Below, in pieces: positions 55,151 through 64,000 of a stretch of DNA of 64,000 nt. Origin of the DNA: Tretioscincus oriximinensis (Eukaryota > Chordata > Lepidosauria > Squamata > Gymnophthalmidae); NCBI GenBank assembly GCA_022410635.1, contig JAJVDF010000248.1, positions 316,012 through 380,011 on the forward strand, read 5' to 3'. Each line of letters begins with the position of its first letter. Position 1 is the stretch's first letter. The notes beneath the pieces were generated by a model that ran no database searches, was not told the origin of the DNA, and was given only the letters and a program-made list of their open reading frames with translations. The position numbers and the translations under genes were made by a program.

Positions 55151-55534
55151 AAGAACATATGAACATAAGAGGAGCTGCCCTGCTGAATCAGGCTCATCTA
55201 GTACAGCATTCTGTCTGACACAGAGGCCCACAAATTGCACCCGGGCAGTCTGAAACAGACGGCAGCAAAATCTTTACCTGTTCCAGATGCCCTGCAAATG
55301 GTATTTCAAAAATGTTTTGCNGCTGCTGCACACTGGAACAACAACTTCACTGAACAACTTCACCAACACCCAAAGCTCCTTTTCCTTCTCTGTCACAGAA
55401 AGCTTGGTTCCCTTCTGTTGGTAGGAGTAATTGGGGTTCTTTGCCCCAACGTGCATGACTTCGCAGTTGCTTAAGTTGAAGTCCATTTGCCATTTCTTTG
55501 CCCACTCCACCAATCTCAAAAGATCACTCTGGAG
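55151..55534 (-). mobile_element. CR1-like LINE with internal deletion, left part
   Basis: Starts with the complemented tail (aagaacatatgaacataagaggagc) and 3' UTR. Near 55315 it jumps to the reverse transcriptase region (GAKNPNYSYQQKGTK, and NLSNCEVMHV-type sequence in the frame at 55274-55576). About 500 bp present in other copies is missing at the junction. The element continues at 55898 after a hAT insertion. Confidence 0.85.
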
Positions 55535-55889
55535 CAGTGGCGGCTGGCTACTGTGTTCGTGGGTTTCGGCGAACACTCAGATCAAAATCAAATATAAAAT
55601 CTCCTTTCATAGAGGAGCTGCCAACAAATCAAAAAGCTCCAGGCAGCTTTTTTAATTGGCAAAGGGGGTTGCCAATCCCTGAACCAATGGGAGAGTTGCC
55701 TAGGAGGGGCTACAGTCTCTCAGTTTCTGCAGAGGTGCCATTTTGTATTGAAATTCAGCTTGGAGACTGAGAGAGAGACCGGTAAGTGACTGAATGTGCC
55801 TCCATCCAGCTGCTTTCCTAGCTTTGCCAAGGCTAGAGGAACCTTTGCCCCATCCCACCCACAGCCACAAACTGCACCAGCTGCCGCTG
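55535..55889. mobile_element. hAT-type element C, complete, inside a LINE
   Basis: A 355-bp element with inverted ends CAGTGGCGGCTGG and CCAGCTGCCGCTG, flanked by the exact 8-bp duplication CTCTGGAG (55527-55534 and 55890-55897). Removing the element and one copy of the duplication restores a continuous LINE sequence that matches the paralogue at 49070-49092. Starting CAGTGG is common in Charlie-like hAT elements. It has no coding capacity. Confidence 0.95.
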
Positions 55890-55897
55890 CTCTGGAG

Positions 55898-55925
55898 CTC
55901 CTTATAACCCCTTTCAGTTTTCATT
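55898..55925 (-). mobile_element. CR1-like LINE, remainder right of hAT insertion
   Basis: 'ctccttataacccctttcag' matches the complement of 'ctgtaagtgattgtaaggag' just upstream in the 49-kb copy. Confidence 0.7.
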
Positions 55926-56429
55926 CTTCAAAACATGATAGCTTGTGATTGTTCCAAGTTATTTGTCTTTGACTCTTTATCATCAGATATTGCTCTACTG
56001 ATAACTCACGCTTCTTTTTGACCAAAGTTCGATCTGGTGTCATGTATATATATAAAAAAGCACTTAAAAGTCCCATAATCATCTTGACCTGCTTACTTTC
56101 TATCACTTTTTCAATATTATGCCCCAACTGTTTTTTGTGGGTTGGCAGATGATAGTTTTGCAGATACCTGGTGCGTTACTTTAGTGACAATGTTGTGTTA
56201 GTCTTTATCATCAGTCTGTGTAATCTGTTTGAAACTGCATATAAATCTTCCACTGATTCAAAAAAAATGTCCAACTTAGGGTGGCATGTAGCATGTCTGT
56301 GCCGTGGACTAATTTACTGGGAATCCAATCATCCTTCATTCCTCCATATGGACAGGACCATCTGTAAAGGTCAAACCATAAAAAATATTATACATCTTTA
56401 TTATTTTCCATGCTCATATAGAGTGTCCT
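55926..56429. other. Unique DNA, no gene seen
   Basis: No supported gene. Confidence 0.4.
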
Positions 56430-56605
56430 ACCTGTAGTTGATCCTCCGGGATGGAGCAACAGGCAGTACTCCTGAAATGCCATATTTTGCTTTCCTCTGT
56501 TTGGACTGCCCAGGTGCATCTGTTGGGCCTCTGTGTGGGACAGAATGCTGGACTAGATGGGCTCTGGCTCGATTCAGTATGGCTCTTTTTATGTTCTTAT
56601 GATTT
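56430..56605 (+). mobile_element. CR1-like LINE terminus
   Basis: 'gatcctccgggatggagcaacaggcagtactcctgaaatgcc' to 'ggctctttttatgttcttatg', with a short internal deletion after 'aatgcc'. Confidence 0.85.
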
Positions 56606-57439
56606 TATTAAAATCAACAAAATTCATTTCAAATTTACTTTATGCTCTTCTAGTTACAATTGGCTTTACATTATAGCACAAATGAATTTCATCGAATAAC
56701 CTTTTACTACAAGGACGTTAATACTTTATTTTCAGAATCAAATTGATTGTGCACGTTTACTATTCTCCATTATATGATTTTTTTTTAAGTCCATTGTATT
56801 TTTTAATATTAAAATTAATAATTCTTTTTTCATGGTTAGGAATAAAATTTAAGTGAAAGAATTAACCTTGTGTTCCATTAGGGAATTTTATTATTCATTA
56901 CAAGGTTTTCTATTTATATTTGGTCTATTTGCTTTCATTATATGTTTGGCATCAAACAGACTTTGCTTACAAAGCACAATAATATGAATTTTTGCTAGCA
57001 CAATAAGAGCCTGAAAGTGGTGGTGCAGAATGAGGAAAATGAAAAATTAACAGAAATAGGTTAACATACTGTTTGAATGAGCTTGTTTTTCCTGACCTAT
57101 CTACTAATCACCTTCTTCATATGCTAAAGCTTCACCTAAAAAAGAGCATCAGATTCTATCAATTCCTTAATTAATTCAACACGTTTAAAAAATATCAAAG
57201 TAAACCTAATTGCAAATAGAGTGTTCTACCTAACTTAGTTCGTAATGAAAATGTAAGTTCAGGGTTTTCATGCTACAGAGCTGGCCTAATGTAAAGTGAT
57301 TCACTTCAAAACTCTGTGAACTGAGAAATTATATGTCAGTTAGGAAGGGATAGATCAAAGAAAATATGCAGAGTGAATTCATGAAAATTTTGAACAGAAG
57401 CCATAAAAGTCCTAAAGCTAAGGACAATTTCTGCTAGTG
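56606..57439. other. AT-rich unique DNA, no gene seen
   Basis: No supported gene or repeat. Confidence 0.45.
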
Positions 57440-57600
57440 AACTGGGTAATTAATTTGAAATGTGATTGTCATTAGTGCTTCACACATGGTCATTAGCACC
57501 ATGTGAAAAACACAGAATTAATTCCAGAGGCCTTAATTTATTTGCCTAATTACTTACATAGATATTTTCAGCTTGCTTTACCTCTCCTTCCTTTTCAGTC
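57440..57600. promoter_or_regulatory. Candidate conserved non-coding element
   Basis: Repeat-free and dense in homeodomain-type cores (taattaattt, cattag, gaattaattcc, ccttaattta, cctaattactta), with an inverted pair CACATGGT and ACCATGTG at about 57485-57507. Such composition is typical of developmental enhancers, but no comparison was possible here. Confidence 0.25.
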
Positions 57601-57639
57601 AACAAGATAATGACCATTTCTGATAAATGATGGGATCTA

Positions 57640-57705
57640 GCAACACTTTAGACACTAACAGAAAGAAAGAAGTTGGTAGTGTGTTTGGTTTCCCATCACA
57701 TCAAA
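57640..57705 (-). mobile_element. Penelope-like terminal scrap
   Basis: 'gatctagcaacactttagacactaacagaaagaaagaagttgg' parallels 'agctagcagcactttgagactaacttgagaaaagtggttgg'. Confidence 0.45.
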
Positions 57706-57991
57706 ACTCCCCAACACTGAACTGCTTAGTAGGGAAAAAAATCAGATTTGATTTTGAACTGGTTCACAAGCAATAAACAGATTTTTCCATTTTCTAAAAA
57801 AAGCCTATTTCAAGGGGAAAAAGTTAATATGAAATGTTATATCAAATAGTTCATATTCACAATTAGGAAAGTGACTTAGTTCAATAGAATGTTTTGATAT
57901 TTGGAAACCAAAGGTTCCAGTGCAATGTGAACATTCACACAGTAGCTGGTGTGCTGTGAATCATGAACCAACCTGGCCAACTTAGCACATC

Positions 57992-57999
57992 CTCTAGAA
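57992..57999. repeat. 8-bp target duplication, left
   Basis: CTCTAGAA, repeated exactly at 58159-58166. Confidence 0.65.
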
Positions 58000-58158
58000 C
58001 AAACCTGACCAGCCTGCCCGTCTTAGCTCAGAGTTGGGGTATGGTTTCACTGTTATATACAGTATTGGGTAGAACTGAGTTAACTATATTAGTCCGGCCC
58101 TCTAGAACCATCCCAATTTTTCATGTAGCCCCTTGGAAAAATTAATTGCCCACCCCTG
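58000..58158. mobile_element. Short hAT-type element
   Basis: 159 bp between exact octamers CTCTAGAA. The right end 'gcccacccctg' is the complement of the hAT-like start CAGGGGTGGGC; the left end 'caaacctgacc' fits it only loosely. The ends and duplication suggest a hAT deletion derivative with a decayed left terminus. Confidence 0.55.
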
Positions 58159-58166
58159 CTCTAGAA

Positions 58167-58722
58167 GAAAACGATGATGAAACCAAATACTGGAGATTGT
58201 GGCAATTTTTTATAATGTCCTGGGAAGTAGAGATGATGCTTTTCCTCATCTTACCCCATTTTATGTTAGATTTTGAAAGTGTTGGCTTGTAAAATATCTT
58301 GTAATCCCTGGTCCATCTTGTATTTTTAGATTGATTAAAAGGAGTTGTGGGAGAAACAATGAGTTTTCCAGGAAGTGGAAATAGCTCTAATAGCCTTGAG
58401 GAAGGTGGTAATTTTTCTAGTCATGGAAGGGGGATTTATTTGAACTATTAGACAAATGTGATAAACCATTTCAAGCATAGATTTTAGCTGTGCAAATATA
58501 TGTACATTTGGTTAAAATGGGTTGCTTTATCCTATTTCTGCTACATCACAAAACTAGTTTGGNGGCTCAATCAATGGCATGGATGTGAGAAAGAGGGAGT
58601 ACAGTTCTGTTTGATACATTTCATCATATCATATTAGCTTTCTAACTCTACCCCAAATGAACAGAGGAAAACTTTATACAGGCTAAATTCAGGCTCTGAA
58701 TGCAAAATAAAAGTCGTTTAAG
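58167..58722. other. Unique DNA, no gene seen
   Basis: No supported gene. Confidence 0.4.
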
Positions 58723-58803
58723 TCAGTTGGCTTAATGAGTGTTGAATTGAACCAGGAGACTACCAGATAGGAGTCCAACACTCTAGTCACTACACCACAC
58801 TGA
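58723..58803 (-). mobile_element. tRNA-derived SINE family 1, head only
   Basis: The complement reads 'gtcagtgtggtgtagtgactagagtgttggactcc' and 'ctcctggttcaattcaacac'. These are the head and B-box region (GGTTCAATTC) of the SINE at 31.2 kb. The body and tail are missing. Confidence 0.75.
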
Positions 58804-59169
58804 CATTTACTTTGTCATTCAAAAGAGGGAGACATATTTTGTTGTGCACATACTATGCTCACACATAACAAACAAAAATCAGTTCAAAATGTTTGAATTG
58901 GTAGAGTACTTGTGTTCTTATTCCATTCCTAATCCCTTTTAACTTGTTTAAATTATTCATGAGACTCGTAGAGGCNGACTGGAAAATGAATGATCCCACT
59001 TATGTATTGCCTTAAAAAAACTATTTGTGACTACAGTCTTAGTTAATAGGTCTGAGGTAATAAAACCATTCCAAGCCATTACAGAATTTCAGCAACAGTA
59101 TTTGAATTGAGAAAACATATTTGAATTGCCAGCGACGGCTATTCTGATGTCAAAGCAAGACCACCAATT
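58804..59169. other. Unique DNA, no gene seen
   Basis: No supported gene. Confidence 0.4.
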
Positions 59170-60005
59170 ATNTTTAACTTGTTTATTACAAGATCATATT
59201 CAACAATTCACATATAATCATATTCACATAACTGAATTTATGAGCATAATGTACAACATAATAAAGGCGATAAGAAGTGGAATAAAATTAGGGCATGGCT
59301 AAATTTAGTAGGAGTATGTAAGGCATAATAGCATCTTGGCTGACTGCCCTGCATAGCCACCTCAGGGCTGACAAAGGGACACTTGCTATGCCCCTTGTGA
59401 GTGGGCCATACCTGCTGCTCACTCCCCAGCAACCCCCACCTTTCCCACTTGGACACAAGACACCTGGCTCGCTCACGTGATAAGCTCTGCCCAGCACATG
59501 CTTGAGGCAGACACCGTTTGGCTAACCCCATGTGAGCCTCTGCTTGAGGCGGGCCACAAAAGGATCAAAGAAGTTTTATAGGGAGCTCACAAGGCATTGG
59601 CCTGTACAGAGTGTCCCCCTCCATGACTCAAAGTCACATTCAGCTTTCAACCCCTCCCATAGGGTAAGCTCCACGACCCTGAACCCCTTAAGGGGCCCCT
59701 CACCAAATATGGGATAGCTAGGGGATACCTGCCACCACAGCTAGTAACTATCCCTGTTGGCCAGCCAAGATGCACACCTGCCACACTGAGCCATGACAAA
59801 AGGGATTACGGGAGGGATGGTCTCTTGTCATCTCACCATAAAGCAGCAGCATGGGAGGGGCACAGCACCACAAGCTCCTTCTCCCATGCATGCAGCAGGC
59901 CATCAGCATGCTCCAAGGACCCTTTGGACCAGGACAAACCTCTGGATGCCAACAGCCAATGGCCGGCCAGAATGGCACACCATCAATACTTACCTTCCCT
60001 AGCGT
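59170..60005 (-). mobile_element. LTR-like repeat, third copy
   Basis: The complement contains 'ggcaggtgtgcatcttggctggcc', 'ggcaggtatcccctagctatcccata', 'ccccttaaggggttcag' and 'ctataaaacttctttgatcc', matching the 9.6 and 33.5-kb copies in order. Clear termini and target duplication were not found. Open frames on both strands at 59238-60069 are shadows of this GC-richer repeat. Confidence 0.5.
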
Positions 60006-61734
60006 TACGCAAATCTTTTGTGGGAATATAGAAGTGGATTGCAGCAGAATTCCCCAAATTAGACTTTAAAGATCTGCCCTATCCCACTCCTCGATATTTC
60101 CTTCAACAATACATTCTACAGAAGAGCTTAGAAAACCTCTCTGTTTCCCTGAAAAACGAACAACTTCTTTTGTCTCCTAAGTCATAGCTATATAAACACC
60201 ATCTACTAGTGATCCCACTATTAGGGTGGATTACCCTTCCCAGCAGGCGGTGTTCAACCTTTCCAATGGTAGGATTGACTCTGAAGTACAGGTATAAGAC
60301 TTCCACATTTTGAAACATTGAGCAATCTCCAAAGCTTTTTGCGGGTTTTGTAAGTGCTAGGAGCTTAAGGTCAGTGTCATAGTTTGTTTTGCTGCCAAAA
60401 TACTCCTCTGCACTCTTCTTTCGTTTGTCTTACCACCACTGGAACACTAATAAAACTGAAATATTAAGTCAGGTATGTTGGTATAGGCTATGGTCTGTGG
60501 GGAGGGCATCTTCTCTCTTTCATTTCACTATGAGGAAAAGAAGGCTGGAAGAAAACCAGATGCTGGTGAGTGCAAATGTAACCTGGCACAAGGCAAATAA
60601 TAACATGGCTCAAGGGTGGTTATTTCTAAAGAAAGTAAGAGCAGGAGGAAGATATTTTCTCTCATCTCCTTGAGCAGCTTGGAGGGCAGTGGCAATGAAA
60701 GCGAAAGTGTCACTCCATGCACTGTCATCCCATTGTCAGAAAAGGCCCCTTTATTCCATGTGGTGATTACAGGTAGGTAATTAAAGAATAATTTGTTTTT
60801 ATGCTTCTTCCCAACTCCCACCCCTTGTTGACATGATTCTGAGATCAGAAGCCTGAGGATATAGACTGACTTTTCACTGACATTTTGCAAGCACTTTAGG
60901 ACAAAAAAAAGAAGAAACAAATTTATTGCTCTGAGCAAAAGGTGAATTGATAGATTTTAAACTATGCATTCCCTGGTGAGGGTAGTATGACAGAATCACA
61001 GTGTTTGATCTTGTGATTTTGTTTCTTCCAACACAGTGAATTAAATCCTCTGATGTTAGAAATAATTCTTATAAAAATATAGGATGATCTGTGAGTGAGA
61101 GGGAGAAGCCTGGTTCCCTGAATAACAGTTGTCCAGCAACAAAGTCCTAATCAGATGGATGAGTTATGTTTTCATGCCAAAGCTGGACTTGCTTGTAATC
61201 TTTTGAGGTTTCCATATTTACTTAATTCTTGTTGACATACATAATTATGGAAATTGTGTTCAAAATCCTAATTGTTTCCTGCTAAGAAATTTAACATTGG
61301 AAATGGGACATTGGAAGGATGATTTAAATTCTGAAAGAGTCTTGGTAGATCCTTAGTCTGCATTTACAGGTAAAGAAAAAGAAAAAGAAAAAAACAGTCC
61401 CAAGATACCTTAGAGCCAATAGAGTGCAGGACTTTTGTTCTTATCCCACCTTAAACCCACCTTTTTTAACCTTGGATATCCACGAAAGATGTGAGACGGG
61501 CAGAATGGCATTCTAATAATCTCACCTGTGAACCAGCTGTAAGCCTCAGAGGGGTACCCTGTTTTGTTTATATGAATATGACTGCAGTCTTCGTTAATAA
61601 TGTTGCAGCATAATAGAGGAAATTGGTTATAAAGAAGCTTGTAGTGTCAGCAGAGGTCCATTCTAGACACTTGTGGCTCATTTTAATCACTCAGAAATGA
61701 ATAATGAAAAGAAGGTCAAAGTGTATATAAATCT
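60006..61734. other. Unique DNA, no gene seen
   Basis: The 136-aa minus-strand frame at 60528-60938 has no motif or codon pattern suggesting a gene, and a plus-strand frame overlaps it. No repeat was identified. Confidence 0.4.
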
Positions 61735-62110
61735 TCATTAATTACCAAACTTCTTCTGAAAGAAGGCCATTCATGTTTAGCATATATTTAGTTGAGTGGT
61801 GTTAGTATATCTGCAATAATCCTACTGTAAATAATCGAAGCTTCCCCAAGCTTCTCTTTTTTAAATTAACTTCTTTGTTCTTAACTGATTAATGGATGAA
61901 TCACCTCATTTAGACACTACAACATTCCAATAAAAAGTGATATTTTGAGAACGTTTAATTAAGATAACAGTTTCTTTTAAGCATCTACTGCAGCAAGATT
62001 AAATTAGAACTAAATACCTGTTCTGAGAAATACAATTTTGATAAGACCCATTTTAAATTCATTTCTAATGAATGAGTAATCTGGATAATATTAAATATCA
62101 AGGTTTCAGA
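61735..62110. promoter_or_regulatory. Candidate homeodomain-site-rich non-coding element
   Basis: Repeat-free with many TAAT/ATTA cores (cattaattacc, aaattaac, gattaatgg, gtttaattaagata, gattaaattag, tctaatgaatgagtaat). AT-richness alone could produce these. Confidence 0.2.
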
Positions 62111-64000
62111 TTCACTTTACACAGGGACATTGAGGACATTATACTATACTTAGTCAAATAATTAGCTATTCTAATTCTTTTTGGGTAAGACAATGAAACA
62201 GTTGTACCTGAAACTGTTAAAACGTCTTCTTTTTCCTGGTCTCTGTTTCTGAAAAGGAAATTTCTCCTGCATTGTTATTGCTATTTGCTTACAGTTACTG
62301 AAAAATAAAACAGATCTTAGTTTTTGTGATTCGGTCAGCAGTTTGGGACATGATAAAAAGAATCAACCAAACCTTGCATTTTTAACCTTTTTTATTTTAT
62401 AATTCAACAGCTTATAAATAATGACCTGTGTCCATTTATAAGCTGAGGTTAGTTAAAGGGACTAAAAAAAATTTCCAGTTGGGAAGGCAGGATTTTGTCC
62501 AACTCCTTTCCCAGAGACGTTTGATCCTAAATTCAGCTTTCAAGAAAAGGGTAGAACATAACTTTGTCAAAATAGTTGGGTATGAAGATGTTTAGTATTG
62601 CTTTCCGAGGGAAAAAAATGAACCTCCAAGAATACAGAAACTTTCATTGTGCTCTTTCCTCTTGAAACACTTTGAATCAAACAAAATATTTTTCCCTGAA
62701 AGTTGATGGCTAATTTGAGCTTTTCCATTTCTGAATCTGGAAGTTTGCAGTTATATGTGTGGTACAGCTGCAATTCACAGTATGGAACAGTAAGGAAGGG
62801 TGAAGATTCACATGCCAACTTTGCAAGTTGGCAGAGGGTATCCATTGAACAATTGTTCATCTCTTTTCTGTTGCTATGCATTGCATAACATTTTGGTTTG
62901 CTGGAGGTATCCATTTATGTTCTAACAACCAAAATATTTCAAATACTTCAAGGAAGTCAGCCTTAAGGAAGCACCAAGAAATGGTGTTAGTAATAGGTGA
63001 AATGCTTGGAAAATAGAGGATTGTTGGTTTCAGTCTCTTTTTGGAAGTAAGCAATAGCAAGTCACTTCTGTGGGCTGCAGGCACATGGGGGTTTCAGAGC
63101 ACAATGATACTTGCATAATGCTGACTCCGCTCCACGTGTTAACAAGAGTTTTCGCAAGGTACCCAGAAAAAAGTCCTTTGCTGCACAAAATGGCCATGCC
63201 TACAGCCTTCTTGTATGTAAAGGAAGTCTTCCTGTATGTAAAGGTCTTTAAGGGATTACTAGGATACTGCTAGATGACTTCAACACAAAATAGTGCAGGT
63301 TTGCTGATGAGCATGCTCAGTATTTACTTCCTGGTTAGTCATCTTGCTAGTTCTACAAAGATTTAAAGATACTGTGTGATGGCTGCATTCCATAATTGTT
63401 TCTTACATTGCATGTTTGAACACGTCTGGTGCCTGCAGCCTGTACCTCTGCCAAAAAAACTTCATAAATGTGCCTTTGCAACCAACCAAGAACTTGTTTT
63501 TGACTTTGGTGAGCCACATAATAGAGTGTACAGGGCTTGCTTCTATACCTAACACTTTATAACACCATGGAACTTTACTATTTTATTAAGTATCAACAAA
63601 CTGGGGAAATGCATCTGACATTTCGTGAGCAAATACAAAATTATATTATGAAATATAAGAGATAAAATCTGGAAGCTGCTAATGCTGGATATTTGCTAGA
63701 TGCAACATTACAATTCTAGGCATACAAAATTGTTATTTCCCAAGAAAAAAATGTTTATATTAGATTCCTGTCAAACTAAATTGTCAAAAGAGACAAACTC
63801 ATCACACATGACATTTTCATTGAATTTTATGGCATTTCTTCCTGGGACAAACTAGAATGGCATCTAAAATGGAAATTGGAAGTATTCCACAGTTATTGAC
63901 TATTTAAAATTGGAATGTAAATGCGCACACTATAGAAATACTTTATCAATGGGGCATTATCAGTTTGTTTAATAAAATTGAATTAAGCAGAGCCTCTAGC
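62111..64000. other. AT-rich unique DNA, no gene seen
   Basis: The 115-aa minus-strand frame at 62567-62914 lacks recognisable motifs. No RNA gene or repeat was identified up to the right edge. Confidence 0.4.

Noticed and set aside
60528..60938. 136-aa minus-strand open frame as a possible gene
   Set aside because: Low complexity (runs of L and S), no motif, overlapped by a plus-strand frame, and no splice or promoter context.

Overview
The window looks like intergenic or intronic DNA from a vertebrate, most likely a squamate reptile (lizard or snake). The argument is the combination of repeats: many CR1-like LINE ends, an L2-clade LINE, L1, BovB/RTE fragments, a remnant resembling R4/Dong, tRNA-derived SINEs, and several short hAT-type DNA transposons. 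BovB together with abundant CR1 and L2 is typical of squamates; the species cannot be named from sequence alone. I found no host protein-coding gene, no functional tRNA or rRNA gene and no CRISPR. Every open frame I recognise belongs to a transposable element; the other frames look like chance.

Layout. 0-10 kb: a LINE 3' end at the left edge, AT-rich unique DNA, two copies of a foldback hAT-type element (3.35 and 3.88 kb), a LINE end and BovB scrap at 5 kb, and a 77-bp near-perfect palindrome at 6.8 kb. 9.6-10.6 kb: a CpG-rich LTR-like repeat with TATA box and stem-loops. 11.2-12.9 kb: a fairly young L1 inserted in an old CR1-like fragment with a 12-bp target duplication. 15.0 kb: the first of three compound-hairpin hAT elements (others at 31.7 and 53.3 kb). 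17.4-18.0 kb: an L2-clade LINE end whose tail resembles that of the SINE at 31.2 kb. 19-31 kb: SINEs, BovB, one canonical CR1 and several CR1-like ends in both orientations. 33.5-35.4 kb: a second LTR-like copy and a Penelope-like fragment. 36.6-40.5 kb: the R4/Dong-like remnant, then CR1-like LINE pieces forming an inverted repeat with arms of about 0.7 kb. 42-49 kb: SINE, LTR-like sequence, MITE-like elements, pyrimidine repeats and four hAT-type elements. 49-56.6 kb: a long CR1-like end, a 597-bp Penelope-like insertion with perfect 113-bp inverted arms, an L1 splitting another Penelope-like fragment, the third compound-hairpin hAT, and a hAT element inside a CR1-like LINE. 57-64 kb: mostly unique AT-rich DNA with two candidate regulatory stretches and a third LTR-like copy.

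There are no operons or pathways here. What can be read is a history of insertions: target-site duplications date the L1 elements after the older CR1-like and Penelope-like pieces, and the 55.5-kb hAT after its LINE host. Family names rest on motifs, tails and target duplications that I read by eye, so subfamily assignments are inference.
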